Origin: Burhinus oedicnemus
Taxonomy: Eukaryota > Chordata > Aves > Charadriiformes > Burhinidae
Direction of reading: 5' to 3'
Assembly: GCA_008921705.1 (NCBI GenBank)
Contig: VFFE01007128.1
Location: 1,256,770 to 1,320,769, forward strand
DNA: 64,000 bases
A program made the translations under genes and the position numbers. Shown here piece after piece: positions 15,201 to 29,800 of this stretch. Each line of letters starts with the position of its first letter. The stretch's first letter is position 1. The notes beneath the pieces were generated by a model. That model had not been told where the DNA came from. It searched no databases and saw only the letters and a program-made list of their open reading frames with translations.

Positions 15201-16282
15201 CCTAATTTAGTTGTCTCCCAGCTCAGATGTGACATTTCTGGAATTCTGTTAATATATACTGATTTTCTCAAATCCACCCACGGACAGTTTTGGTTTCTCT
15301 GCTTGATGGACAAAAATTCCCTCAGATCGGCTGATCTGGCACAGTTGAACTCAGATCATCAAGCAGTTTGGGACCATGTTATTGGGGCTCCACCTTAGGG
15401 CAGATCACAGCAGAATGGCAATGGCATAACCTCAGCAGGTTACAAGTTAGGGAGAAGAAATAAGATAGTTGATATGAGAAAACAATGGCTTTTTCAATAA
15501 TCATATTGCCTACTTTTGTAAGGATATGAGTGCAATGCGTTTACTCTTGTAAATAAAACATTTGGAGAATAATACGGGAACTTAAATCTTTTAAACCTCT
15601 TGTGGAGTGGGGTATTCACCATATCTTATTGTAAAATTCCTTCCTCTCTTGGAAGAGGTCTTATTTACCAGAGTGGATTATAAAACAGTATAAAGTATTT
15701 GTTGCTGAGTAGGACGTAACTTTAAATTTAATTTCTATTTAAAACTACGATGAGTTGACATAATCTCTGAGAACAGATTGGTAGGAATCTCTTGAGGGGA
15801 CAGCTTTAATTTCTGAATAGAAATCAGAGGCACGGTGTGTTTGTGTGTGTGTACAAATATGTGTGTAGATATATTTCCAAAAAAAAGCAGGTTACTTCCT
15901 GCATTTAACTGAGCTTTGGGGTTTGGTTTGATGGGTTCTAAAGATTTACTAGATCAAAGTTTTCAAAGTTTGCTGTAAGTAAATAATAATATTTAGGTCA
16001 CAGATAATAGAGGAGGGCTGTTAGGCTGTCCTAAAAGCCAGAAGACTTCCTGTTACAATGACAGCAGATCCACTGGCATCCCTTTGATGCATTCCTTGTG
16101 TGACAGCTGATGACAGGAAAGACTGAGAATGAGAAGAAGCGTCCTGCATTCCCAGGCTGTTTACATCTCTTGCCTGTGGTTTTCTGTACTTCAGCTAACA
16201 CTGAGTTTATAAGGTGCTGCTGAAAAATAGATTAATTTTTAATTCCAGAAGAAAATATATATGAAATTTGTGAGCTGACTTT
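1..16282. other. Single-copy non-coding DNA (no gene seen)
   Basis: AT-rich sequence with stop codons in all frames at short intervals. The longest open stretches are 139 codons on the minus strand (1406-1825) and 151 codons on the plus strand (9307-9762). Neither shows a recognisable domain, a low-complexity protein pattern or convincing exon borders, so I treat both as chance. Small simple repeats occur: a short TG run near 1164-1177, a TA/TG run near 8474-8500, A-rich runs near 12153-12175, and a TG-rich run near 15835-15868. Regulatory or intronic roles cannot be excluded from sequence alone. Confidence 0.6.
162..235. repeat. 45-base T homopolymer inside a duplicated 17-bp unit
   Basis: The 15-mer AAGGCCTTTAACTTT lies at 162-176. 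After a CG, the same 15-mer appears again, but its three central Ts have become 45 (AAGGCC at 179-184, T at 185-229, AACTTT at 230-235). This looks like a local tandem duplication followed by slippage expansion in the second copy. Read on the minus strand there is an AATAAA (235-240) just before the A tract, so a retrocopy tail was considered. The split direct repeat argues against it. Confidence 0.85.
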
Positions 16283-16370
16283 GGGCCAAATTTTGCTCAG
16301 ATTTAGTTGTGTTGCAGATGAGCTTGCAAAAATCTCTAATATTTTCAATAGTCAGCAATAAATTTTACCC
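16283..16370. mobile_element. Possible 88-bp palindromic MITE-like relic
   Basis: The left end reads GGGCCAAATTTTGCTCAG. The right end, at 16353-16370, reads CAGCAATAAATTTTACCC, which is an imperfect reverse complement of it. The GGCCAAATT-type terminus resembles short palindromic elements that I recall as widespread in amniote genomes. Length and end type are close to the better preserved element at 49391-49472. Heavily decayed, so the call is tentative. No transposase coding is present. Confidence 0.35.
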
Positions 16371-17780
16371 TTCATAATATCACTTGGACCAGTAGCCATC
16401 AGTGTGGCAAATTCTCCACATAGCTGTACCCCATGGTAGAAACTAGATTTGTGCATTTACTTGAAAGAAACAGTAGGAAACAATTTTGCTTTTGCAGAGT
16501 GCAATTTTGCTTACTGCTCTAAGATGATGCAAAATGAGTATTTGAATAGCGTACTTTTAACAGCATCTTACATAATAATGATTTATTTGGCCTGAACATC
16601 ACTGTGCAGACAATTAATGAAAAACATCCCTTTTTAAAATAATTTGTAATCTATGGTGGATACGAATGAGGTCTTGATTATCGCATTACACATTTCAATG
16701 AAGACTAATGAACAAAGAAGGTTCCAAAACACAGTAGTAATGGTAGCTGGATGTCTTTCACACCATTACTTCCATGCTGGGTTCTTACTGAAGCTAAATC
16801 TCTGAGTTTTTTGAGATTTTTCAGGTAATTATCATTATCGTTAATACCTGTAACTGCTTATGGGCTCAAAGGTTTGTTTCTCCATTCTTCACCTACATCA
16901 GCTCTAGCCAGCCATACAGCAACCAAAACCACAGTGTGAGTAGCCCAAGGTTGCAAGGAGCTTTGCAGTATTCTTGAAAGCTGAATGCCAGTATACAGAT
17001 CCAAGAATAAAGCCATCAAACAAACAGATAATGACACAGAAAACTGTAATTCCTTCTTGAAACATTGACAATTTTTTATTTTCTTGCACTTCATTTGTGC
17101 AGTTTGGTTCTACTCCTTTAATTGAGAATCAGTTCTAGAAGACAGATTTCCCCAGGGTTTTTGTAGGATATGAACGAGATTAAACTTCTCTCAAATTCTG
17201 AGGTTAAATATAAACAAGTTAATGAAAATTGGTTTAAAAAGTTGATGGTTGAATTCTGTCTTCACATTTCTGAATGAGGCTCTTGGGACCCTCTGTAAGG
17301 GTGGTACAAATGTGGCTGTGCTCAGAAATGGTTTTATCTTTCATGTGCATGTTCTATGAGCATCTGCCTGATTTTACATACTTCATAGTGAAATACAGGA
17401 CAACACTTGGTTCAGGTGAAAGGGGCTAATATCACAGTATCACCAGCTCTATCTGAGAATGAATAATGACATTTATTGTTTTGTTTAAAGCTTTAATTTC
17501 ATTTTTATTAGCTATAGGTATCTTTCTTTTTTTTGTCATCTTGTTATAGTAGTATCTAAGAATGACTTCCACTAAAAAATCATCTTTTATTGCCAACTAT
17601 AATTGTTTACTATAATGTAGGTAGCCATTGTTAGTATTCTGACAAGTGCATTAAAGCGCTCCCTTGCTTTCAGACTCGCTCGCCCTCCCCCCAATTTTTA
17701 AATTTATTTCTATTAAATTAATTAAAAGAAGTTGCTTAAAGATGCTAGAAGTTGCTGTAACCTGCTCTATATTGGCCTCA

Positions 17781-17842
17781 CTTTGAGCAGTGGGTCAATC
17801 CAGGAGACTTCCAACCTATATTGTGCTACAATTCTGTGATTT
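17781..17842 (+). mobile_element. Old CR1 LINE 3' end
   Basis: The stretch contains CTTTGAGCAGTGGGTCAAT, then ACTTCCAACCTATATTGTG and ATTCTGTGATTTC, in the order found at CR1 3' ends (GAGCAGGGGGTTGGA, CTTCCAACC, ATTCTRTG). About 20 bases of the usual core between the first two blocks are missing. The orientation is opposite to the other CR1 copies in the window. How far it extends 5' of 17781 is unclear because the upstream sequence no longer resembles the family by eye. Confidence 0.6.
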
Positions 17843-20800
17843 CAAGTTAAACAATGTTCCTAATATCCTGGTTTACAATTTAACTGATTAAATTATGATT
17901 GATTTAGTTTACTATGATCTGTTAGTTCGCTGTACTCTGCTAAAAACCCACCACATGCTAATACGAGGCTCAGTCCAGCCTTGAGAATTCCACGAGAACA
18001 GGTGCTACAGGATATTAATTTTTTTTTAATGATATAATTTAGAAAAGAGAGGTCAGCAGTCAAACTGTTTCTGTAACACAATATAGGACAGAAAAACAAT
18101 TACACAATGAAAGATTTCCACTAATAATAGTTCAAACCAGAAACAGCTGTGCCTAATTTCGTGCTTGCCCTCCAGTTTGCTATTTGCACAGATTAGGCAT
18201 GCCATGGAGTAAATGGAAAAGATTTCAGTGAATCTAGTCCTGACTAATGCTTGTGCTTTGTCTATTAGAGGAGCTCTCCTGTGCTTTCTAAATTGGAATA
18301 ACTTTTTATTGAAATGATTCTGCATGAGATTCTCCAAGAGTGAGGAAAGACCAGTTTAGTTGTTGTCTTAATGTTGATCTTGATAATACAGTTTATCACT
18401 TGTACTGTGAGTGACATTTTGTGCATATGTAACCAGTGAAACGGTACAGGCCCAAGGGAATACAAAATTTCCCATCATCACTTATGACTTGCACTTAAGT
18501 TGAACTATGTATTTTAATAGTTGCAAATTCCTAAGGAAATAGAGATGCAAATTTTAAGATGTTTTTCTAGTATTTATGTTGACTATAAACTCTGGGTGTG
18601 AATGCCTGGTAATGTTCAGCTCATCAGCATCTATTTTAGAAATCTGGTGAATTAATTAATTTCTGACTCAAAAGGTTGTTGGAACACAAAACTCAATTTT
18701 AAATTTTTTTTTCTGCATTTGTAATATCATTGTGTGGAGTTTTCCAGGGTGTTTGTGTTTTGCATCACATGATCTGTTTGAAGAAAGGCCTTGACTCTCA
18801 AAACACTGCACAGTTGAATGCTTTGGGGACTCCGCCTGACTTCTGAGCAGTTCCCGCTAAGCACCTACTCAGATTGTAAGTAGGTGCTTTTCAATGGAAA
18901 TAGCTCAGGTATGAAATCCAGCTCTTTATTCATGCAATGGAATGGTTGGCCTAGTTTTCGCTGTCGCTGTGCAACTTCATTGTTTTTGGAGGATAAGAGT
19001 CCTCAATTCAACAGAAACTGTTACGTGTCTCAAAGTTGCATCCAGGTTTGAAAAAATCTCTCATGGAAGGGTGTGCTTTGAGAAGCTTACTTCTTCATTT
19101 GCTTTAGGCAGAAGCAAGCAAATAAAATGATATTTAATATGTAGTCTTCTGGACTATGTATGATCAAGCCTATTGTGGGAATGTTAAATCAAGGAGGGCC
19201 TGCGAACGTCTGGCCGTTCATTAGGAAGTGTCGGTACTCATCCATCCTGTTGCTGAAGTGCTGAAGCATGTACTTCACTGGAGCTGGCTCCTGGGACTGA
19301 GAGAGGTTTCCCAAAAGCCCAGAAACGGCTGACCACATTGTATTGCAGGCAATTCAGAAAGCTTTACAGATGATAGGGGTATTATATTTGCAGGAGACCA
19401 GTGCAGAACATCTGTTTTACTTTTCTTTCTTTGCTAATGAAATAATCCTGTGACAAAATGCATGCTGTAGCTGTGCCCGCACATGGAAATACTATGTATG
19501 TGGCTTGGCTTGCTCACCTGGCAATTTTTTTCTTCTATAAATGGAGATAGTTTCAGTTTGAAAGCCCTTTTTTTCTTGACATTAACATACAAAACCAACA
19601 TCAGCTGAGGAAGTGTAATCTCCATGCAAGTCCTATATGCATCTTTTCAGAATGGTAACTTCTCTTAAAATACAGAAGCAGATGTCATTTTTTGAAAAGG
19701 TGGTGTATATGGAAGAAATCAGAGTAGATTCATATCCAGATGTATAGATATAGTTTACTTAATAATTTTCTTATCTTCTTATTCCAGCATATTGATGTAA
19801 GTTGAGAAATAGCAGAACTGTAATCTTCAGCAGTGTTAGTATATGGTGTTTTCCTGGAGTAAACTGCCTGTTTACCATCAGTTTCTTCTTATTTGTGCTG
19901 CAATACTATTCTTTGAGGTTGAGTCAATGTTTTTCTTGGGATTTGAATATAAAATATTCTTCTGGAATGGAAAAATGAGGATATAGCACATAGGTGTAAG
20001 AAAGACCAAAGCTTTAGTGCATTTTCTTAACACTATCATTTGATGCGAGGAAAGCAGTGCAGTCCAACTTGCTTAACTTTTTCGCTATTTTTTTCTCCCC
20101 AAGGTTAGAGTCATCCCTCATACAGGGGTTGAGGTTCACTTAACTATCTCAAATTTGAAAGTACCCTAAAAGTTATGCAGTAAAATATGAGCATTACTTC
20201 ATATTACCTAAAGTAATAAAAATGAGAGAAATAAGATATGACATAGCCGTGATTTGTGTCTCTTGTGACTTTTGTTTGTTATTTTTGGCAGTCTCCCTTG
20301 TCTTGTTTTCCTGCTGCTTCTGAGTCAATAGGGATTTGCACCTGCTATTGAAAGGGCATATTTATATCTTTCAGTCTTAGCTGACTACAGAGGCTGTGAC
20401 ACCTTTGTCACCTACCTAATGGAGCAACCTCCTTTCCAGTTTGCGTTCAGTTCTTGGTACAGAGAGGTACTGTTTGATCTCTCCACTCAAACGCATGCGG
20501 TGCTTTTTAACAGTCGTGCATTGCAGGGACAAATATGCTGCTCACTGAGAACATAATGAGCACAATAGGAGATGAGTGACTTTATTTGTATTCTCTTTTT
20601 CCTGTCGTTCATTTTTTGTGGCTACAATGTTAGACCAGTGGCAGCTAGGCCATTTTTAAACCCTTGTTTCTCCTAAGAATCAGGATATCCAGTGTCTGCA
20701 CAGAAGATTAAAAGTGAACTGAAGTAAGGTCTTAATCTGTTTCCATAAACCACCGATCAGAGGTTCTTCCAAGAGTTTGTAAGATGCTGGAGAAACAGTG

Positions 20801-23800
20801 TCTTGGGTAATATGACATAGTTTCCTGGTGGTGGAAAATATGATATTTTAATTGCTAATCTGTCACAAAGCCAGTGAAAAAATCTCTCAGAAAATGAGAA
20901 AAAAATGACTTGATACTAACTTGTTATCCAGAAAAGTTGAAAGCGGAGGGAGATCCTTTACATTCATTCCTCTTCATTCCTCAGAAAAGCAGTGTAAGTT
21001 AATGTTACAACTGTCTGAACAACCAAAACTAGAATGTCACCAAGACTATGCACACAAGCCGTAAGCAGAAGGAAACAACGCGCGGGGGCACCTCTAGTGC
21101 TAGGGCAGCAGTTAACGGCAGTCGCTCTCTCTTCATTGCTACCCCAGCGTCCAACGCACAGATGCCCTGGGGTATATTTGTTTGATGGGTAGAGGTGGAC
21201 ATTTAAGTGAAAACTGGTGAAACCAGAGCAAGGTGAATGGGAATTAGGAAGAGCTGCCAGGTGGAAATATGAAAATGTGGATCTTACCAGGACAGCTGTC
21301 TGTTGCACGGAGGGGCAATCCATTCTCCATGAGTAGCAGAGGCAGATATCATTCCAGGATACTTGGGACGAGTATTTTTAACGTGACAGGTTCCCTTTTT
21401 GCTTAGGTTGTAGTTATCAGCAGCAGGTTGGCACACAGTGTATAGAATGAGATGCTTAATGCTTTTAACCCACATAGTTTAAGTGTTTCTGCAATTTACT
21501 AAAGGCTTTAGATATCATTTTAATGGTATTCCACACTCTAGAGAGAGGAAAGGACTAAGGTACTAAACACTTTTTAAAAATTAAATGGAATTTAAGTGCT
21601 TCATTCTTCTAGAATAAGGATAGATTATTTAGAAAAGGCTGCCTATGTCTTGATTTCTTGTAAGCTGCTTCTGCTATGAAATATTTGATAACTGTATCCA
21701 TCTGTTATTGATATGTGATTTCTTGTTGGGAGTCGTCTTGCTGTAAAAGGCTAGGATATCATTTTAGTTCATCCTTAAAAGCTGTTGATAAAGAGATTTG
21801 CCCTGTTTGTTGTCCTCTTGACTTTTTTTACCTGAGGATCCTCTAAAGCAAATAGGTGATGCACAGTAATTCCAGCAGGAACAGGATATACCTGAGAGCT
21901 GTTGGACCTGCAGTGCCTGCTTTGCAGATACAATGGAGGATTACTTTCCACTTGACCGCTTCCAGCATCCTCCTTTTCTAAACTATTGCTGTTACTGCCA
22001 TACATTATATTTAATGCGGTGGATTCTTATATGAGAAAGTAAATATGCAATTGTAGAACAAGGTAAAAATATCAAGAAATTATATTTGCATGTCCCACTA
22101 TTTGCTGTGTTTGCAAGATTTAAACTTTTTATCTAGCACATCTTTCTGTGATGTACTACTACTCCCTTTCTTGTTTTCCAGAAAAACTCATAGAAAGAGC
22201 TCTTGAAATGAATCAAAGAGAAACTAGTCACAAACGCGGTCCTGATGTTTCTGCTTTGTAGTTCCTGGACATTTGTCTGGCTTTTAAATTCCCCGTGAAA
22301 AGAATAATCAATCTTTTCTATAGGCAACATATTTGCTATTAATCATTCTTTGGAATTCAGGGCGGTTCAGTCAGAACTTTAAATGTGATGTCTAGTCAGA
22401 GTTGTAAAGACATATAGCCGGGGGATATAAAGCAAGCCTATAATAAGTGTGGAAGATCAGACTCACCTGATTTATTCTGGTTATTTTAATTTTTTCTGTT
22501 AAGACCTGCTATACATGCTCTGTTAGCCTGCCATCTAGATTTTCTCTAGGTATATGTAATACCATATAAAATACATACATATAGGCTTAATTGATAAAAA
22601 ATGTTAAAAATTACTGAGGTGAAAAATTGTTTTAAAGATCTTTATGGAGTTATCTTTGGCATTTGCAACTCACAGATGCTTCTTTATGTGTAGATTTATA
22701 CTGCTATGATACTGAAATTAGTGTTTTATGGTCTATGAGCCTTGAAAATACAGATTTATTCTTTAAGAATATACTGCACCCTGAACTTAAGGAGGTATGT
22801 AATTTACCATGTTTAGTAGCATCTTCTTCAGAGTGCAGAAGTTTTACATCTCCAAAGTAATCCCAGCACTTTCTTCCAAGAAAGCTGTCACCTTTCTCGG
22901 AAGTAGTGTTGCCATAGTGTAGTCATATAAGGTATAAGCAAAATAGGGGTTTGTGGAGAGATAGTATCCTGTATTATAGACAGTTAGGAAAAAAAGATAA
23001 GGTTTTTGGCACAGCAAGTCTTTCCTTAGTGCCAAAAACATCATTTAAATGTCTTCTATGCAATAAACTCCCTGTTTCCAAAGGTCATAGATTGTAACGT
23101 GTTTGCCTCTTTTCTGATGGAAAGTTTCTTCAGTAGGTAACCTAATTAAAACTTTCCTCCAGAGAATTTTGAACGATACTGATGTATTTGGGGAAGGAGT
23201 TCCAAAAATGTAAAGTGCAACCCTGGGCAGGCTTTAGGTTGGCTGGTGACACCAGGTCAAAATCAAGCACTCAGTAGCCAGGGGACGGCAGGAAAGCTCC
23301 ATGTCTAGCAGGGACCAGATGAACAGTACCAGGTAAGCAACATGAACAGAGTGAACAAGTGGCCAAGGAAGCAGGAAAGCCACATCTGGCAGTCGACAGA
23401 TGTGCAGGGCAGCTGCTATACCAGTTTGATGTGACATTTCCCTGGATACAACATTCTGTGGTACTACAGGCATGCTTAAGACTCGGCACTCAGGATGCGG
23501 CTAAGGTTTCCAATTTGAACAGAGGTGCCACCAGCACAAGTAATAAAGAAGGTAGAGTCTTTGTGTTGCTGTGTCAGTGACATTTCATGAGCTCCTCATC
23601 AAGCTTTACCCTTTTCTGCGGTAGCATCTCAGAACAATAAATATTATCTATTGTTAGGGAGGTGAGATCTCTGCTCTACTTTCAATTTCTCACTGTAAAT
23701 CACTGTTAAAGGCAGGAGAGATGGCTTGGAAAAGGAACTTCTCCTACTTTCTTGACACTTTTAGAAGCCTCCACCTGAGAGCATCCCTCAACCCGTTCAC

Positions 23801-26800
23801 TCAGGTGTTATCTCCCTGTTGCTGTGTTTTAATCCCTGCCAGCACTTTGGCTGTCAGCAAATCACCAACAGCCGCTAGATATCTTTTCAGAATTTCTAAA
23901 TGAAGGCTTCTTCTGACAGCTCCAAATAGTGGACCCATAGCAGAAAGCAGTCCCTCTTCTTCTGAATAAATTCAATAGGCTTTGTTAAAATGTGTAGGAA
24001 TCTCCCTCTCATCCCCAAACACTAGAGGAGGCTTTACTGAACACCGTGCACAAAAGGGTGAAGGAGAAAATGGAAGGAGGGTTACTAGCTAAAGAGTAGC
24101 TAAAGAGCCCTGCAAAAGGTGGCAGTCTTGGTTGTGGAAAAGTTGCAGGATGGAGTAGAAATAATTGTTTCTTAACCATTATGGGGTTACAATACATACG
24201 CTTTTCATTTATTTTTTTGATGAAAGAAAAAGATATTGCTCATGATATTTAACTATAATTTTCTAGTCCATTAGGATTATCATTATTCATAGGCCTTGAG
24301 TACATAGAAATCAATGAATCTAATAGTGCCTTTATCCTGATATTTGTATTAGGCTATCTGAAAATGGACAGCAGAATGACTAATATAATTATATTTAATT
24401 CAATTGTAATAAAAACAAATGAGACCTTTTAGACATCTGGTAATGTACCTCATTTTTCTTTTTTTCACCAAGACAACCAGAGATATATTCAAGTAATCCA
24501 TTCACACAGTTTATTGTTTCAACCTTATACCACCACATTTTAATGCTGTACTACTGACAGGTTCCTTCTTGGTAATGTTTATCAGCCTTCATTTGCCTGT
24601 GCAAAACTTATAACATGTTGCATTCTCATTAAATTAGTTCTAGTTTTGAGAATACTTGGTATGCTGGCATAGAGGAGCATAGATGATCAGTAATATTACA
24701 AGAACTGTTTATTTGTCAACCAATGATAGTCTCTCATTTCCTACAGTCAGGAGGGATCTATTTGTATGACAAAATGCTGCACTTCTGAATAGGTTTTATT
24801 GGATGTGTGTTTCAAAGAGAATCTTTGGGATGAGTCACTCCTAGATTGTGCACCATTTATCCTTTATTAACTCATCTAGAGTACCACAGTGAGTAACTGG
24901 GATTTTCAGTGTTTTACGATATTGATATTCAGTGCAATGTGCAAAAACTTAATTGTTTTTAATTGAGCAGTAGTACAATAACCATTTCCTTTCAATTCAA
25001 AAGATCCTTTTGGGCCAAAGGCAATCAGAAATCCAAAATGCTTTTTGTGATTCATTTTCCTCTGTTTATTTCAGTTTTGACAGCTGGAGCCTTTTTCTGT
25101 TGACAGGCTCCAACCCAAAGAATTTTGTTGTTCTCCTGTGAATTACATTTCTGAACTCAGACAAGGCATATGGTTATGTCATGATAACAGACATGTTACA
25201 GAACTAAGTAACTGTGGCAATACTTTTTAATATATCATTTCAAGCACATGCTGTTAAACCTTTACTTTGCACAGTCAAATGAGCTAGCAGAAAAATCAAT
25301 GCAAACAGTGGAAAAACTATTTTGCCTATATAACACTGTTAGGTGACAGCTAAATGGTTTATAGATCTTGCAGGATCACCAGCATAAAATACTGAGGAGC
25401 AGAAAATCAGAAGTTTTATTTCTAGCAAGGTAGTCTGTGCATCAAAGACAGGCAAATAATCCTGAAGTTGCTATAAAACACAACTGTGTGCAATGAAACA
25501 AAGTGAAAAGAACATTGCACTGAGACTTGCTGAAAGTGGGAGAGAACATTAGCCTTCAAAGTGAAATATTTTGCAAGTTAGCCAGCCAAGAACAATATTA
25601 AATAACTGCACGAGTGTCTTAGGAAACCATACAGATGGGCCAGTCATACATGGAAATGGAGGCAAAACAGAAGCAGACTGTGGTTCTCAGTGGATGTGTA
25701 CAGAAAGCTCACAAGACTGTTTGTGTGCTATAAGGTGTGCCTAGACAGGCACATGTAATAACTCCTCACTTCAATTAGCTGATAAGCTTCACCTTGTTCT
25801 GCTGCTTGTTGCTACTGGAGCTGTTTTAAGCCAACGATGTTGAACCTGCACTAGAGATGGAAAACCAGATGTTTCCAGGGCACAAAGTCTGAGGAAGGGG
25901 GGTATATCCTGCAGCAGAGGCTGTGACCTTCCTGAGTTTTCTCTGTTTATATGCTCTGCCTTTTTCTGGAAGGTGGTTTCCCAGGCTAGATCTCAGTCCG
26001 TCCTTATGAGTGGTCCTGGATACACAGGCCTGCTCGGGTGGGACCCCTTCAGGATGCTGCTATATCGCATATTAGTGATGTGCTTATCTCTTAGAGCACA
26101 GTGTTTGAATAGGAATTTTTTCTGCCTTGATTTCTATTCCTTTAATTTTTTCATCTATGAGCCATTTAAGAAGCTTCCCCTTTATAATCAAGAATTATCC
26201 GCTGTTCTTTACACACTGGTCTTATAAACTGAGTTTCTGTTCAGAGAAGTGCAATCACTATCTAGTTTTAATCTAGCCGTTGAGAGGGAAAAATGTATTA
26301 CTAAATTGTAGCAAAAGCTGTTTCAAAAAGAAATGCTGTATCAGTCACCATGTGCATACAATATTCAGGAAAATTTCTCATTCCTTCAGTTGCATCTGAC
26401 CGTTAACTTATTATTTTAACACAATTACCCTTTTTAAAGTTTGCTCAGATAATGAGGACCTCTTCCGATTTTATTGGCAAGTGGGAATGTTCCAGCACTT
26501 ATATTTAGATTTTTGGAGTCAGGTCTGTTTTGATGACTGCTTTTTTTATGCTGTTCAAGAGACGTGCAGACCTGAAAAATAATTCATTTTACTTTAAACG
26601 CGACAGTCATTTAAGTTCAGCCCTTTCCCGTGAACAAGGAAGGGGTCTTTTTCATATTTGAAACTCTGTTTTTAAAAAAATTATAATGGGTCTGACAGCA
26701 GTGAAAAATATAAACTGCAAACAAACCAAATTTATTCCTCACAGAAGGGGAAGATGGAGGTTGTTACCATGGACACAGGTGGAGCACAAGAGACAAGTTG

Positions 26801-29800
26801 GTTGTGTGCAGAAATACCTACAAAAATATTCAGTCCTATTCTTGGGCTCAGTATCAGGATGTTGGGTAACTGAAGCAGAAGGAAAACACAAGGAAGCAGG
26901 AGGAGAAGGAGAAGTGCAGTAGAGACATAAGGCTGTGGGCAGAAATTCGTTCAGAGGCTGGCTGGGTGAAGATGTTGATCTCCCCTTGGTGCCCTGCTGC
27001 TGGAGCCACAGGCTCCCGCAGCGGCCTGTTATCCAGTAATCCATCTGAAACAAAACTGTGGGTCTCATTCAAGTTGGCCGATTAAATTGTTTATATTGTT
27101 ATACTAATTTATACTATTACACTAATTGCTGCTGGCTGCTTTGCCTGAAAGGCGCTGGGGAGAGAGCACACAGCTGCTCATCTGAGGGAAGCTGGTGACC
27201 TCTCGCTGGTGACCTCTCACTGGTGAGCAGGACAGAATGGTCGCAGGCAGCAATGTCTTATCTCATGCCAGGCTACAGGGAAAATAATAATTGATACAAA
27301 ATTATTAATTGTGATTGTTATTGTAATGTCCAAGGGCCAATAGAAAGAACTCCCTGCTCCACTGGCCACTGAGCCAAGCAGAGAAGTAGCCAATCTCTCC
27401 CGTAACCTGTAAGCTGCAGAGAGCAGTGGAGGCATTGGCACAACACAAGTGCAATGAACTGCGATTAGGATATTTATCTGTGATCTTTTTTCAGAAAGTT
27501 GTAGGTGTCTGCAGAGAGCGATCTGAGTAATACACTTGGATAAGTGAGATAATGGGCTAGTCTGTTTTAAGAGGGTAGTTTTCCTTGTGTTCATTATTGC
27601 ACCTACTCCTACTTTGACGAGAACCTTGGCTTTACAGGAGGTCTAAAAGAGTTTATTTTAAAAATAATGTTACTATTTAGGGTGAAATGTTTGTAATAGG
27701 ATCAGACTGAAGATTTTTTTAATCCAGCTATCTTCCTCAGCATAAGCATTTTCTTCCAGGATATTCAATAAATCCATATAATGCAAGATAGCCACATATG
27801 CATCATGAGCGGAAGGATATACTGGCACAGGCAGTTCTATGATAGTCCCTAATTCAGAGAATACATCCTTTGAAAATAAAACTAATTTATGTTAGAGGAG
27901 CAGAGAAGCGACGCTATTTCATGTGAACTTGTGATGGGCAATGGTAATTGGTCAGCTCCATGGGCAAGAGAGGATGATGGAGCATGAAATGGTTTTGAAC
28001 ACTTTGCCAGCTGGGATCTTCTTTCACAGCTATACACAGCTTTGGGTTGCTTTGGTTTCTCAAGCTAAGCATTGTGAGATGGGAGGTTTCAGCTACGGCT
28101 TTGTCAGGCTTTTCTTATAGCTTTGAGAGATTGTGTCAGATCTATATTTTTCAGACATCTTCATACTGTGCAGTTGTAGTTCCCCTACAGAAGTGGCTTA
28201 TGTTGTCAATTCGACTAGGCCAGACAAAATGGCCTAAATTAATTTATCTTTTTTTACAAATAACCAAGCAAGAAAAACTTCAATTGAAGAGTTTATTGCT
28301 GTGTTTGAATGTTAAACAAGATAGTGATTTTGGAAAATCCTGTTTATGCAGTATATTGACGCAGATTTTGGAGGCAGAATAGCTGGTTTTATTGCTTCCC
28401 AAATCTTGCAAGTGGATGTTTCTGTGCTCCCAGTGTTAAGAATGCTGCAGCCTTAGGCTTTTGTGGGTTTCTGTGCAAAGAGCTATGAGGAATACAGAAT
28501 AAATCAATTTAATATGATCAGATGGTTAGACAAACTCTGCAGGACAGAGTCAGCCCTCCACACAGTCCAGTGTGGGATACTTCGGATTTCAGATTAGAAA
28601 CTCATGCTACAGTGTCTCGCAAAATCCCTGCTGCAGACTGAATGTCACAACAGCTACACACAGAGCCCTCCCAGAGCTGAGGGGACCGGCCAAGTCCTTT
28701 GTCTGCCCATACAGGGTACAGAAAACAGAGCTGGTCTTATTCATATTCTGTTTATTGTGATGGCTACATCACGATATTTCTCCCGGTAGAGTGGTATTAC
28801 TGTGCAAACCAAGTGCCAACCGATGGTTTGAGTTTTCCCATCAGAGTAACAACAGGATGCTGTAAGGAGGCCAAGTGGGGACTGGGGGGTGACACAGGGC
28901 AGTTGCATTTCCTACTGCTGATTTCTACTCTGAAAACTACATTTCAGCCAGAAAATGGAAATGATATTTGGCATTCTGAGAATCATCAGGAAGGAAACAG
29001 GAAGGAGAGAACAGTTTGTTTTGTAAGAGAAGGAACAGAAACTATTCTGAGCCCCATTTGTTACGGCCAGAAGTTGATGTAATATCCAATATCATCAACG
29101 ACAATGCTGTACATGCTCATAAACTGCTGGTGATCAGTACTAAGCAATGAGAAATAAAGCTTGGCAGAGAACAGTAGCACAAGGAAAATAACTTCTATTT
29201 TAACCATGCAAAACCAGTTTCAAAATTACATATATATCGTGGGAGAAGCTAAATAATTTCCAAACCAGATAGTGGAATTCTTTCTTCCAATAATAAAGCT
29301 ACTTTTTTCTTGAAATTATTAGCTTACCCAAGTTCCTGCATATTTTGTTCAAATACCTTAGAACTGGATCTATATTTTATTCACAGGAAAGGACCAGAGC
29401 AGGATCTCAGGTCATTTCCTAGCTGATTTGGTTAAAAGAACATTCAAAGTTATAATGAGCACACTCAGGACAGAAATCTCAGAAGGTTAGGGGAATCTTA
29501 TACCAGCTAGTATACAACATTTTTGAAAACTCAGATGCTTTATTTAGTCTTCATTATTTATTCCTTTTGCTGGTAGCACCCAGGCAACCGTATCAGGATC
29601 TGTGCACTATTACATATAGGCTCTGTGTAAACGTGTGGGTGAGCAGTGAGGGAAGGCCCACGTGGGCTGACATCCGTATTGGAAAACAGTGCTGAAGGCT
29701 TTGCAAGACATTGTCTGGGCCACATCATATGCTTTCACAGAAATCTCCACAGAAGAAAGTAAGTCCTTAGACAAAAAAGCCCTAGAAAATTTAGTTTGTA

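Noticed and set aside
25060..25130. Small inverted repeat (TGGAGCC/GGCTCCA)
   Set aside because: Arms of about seven bases are expected by chance in a window this size.
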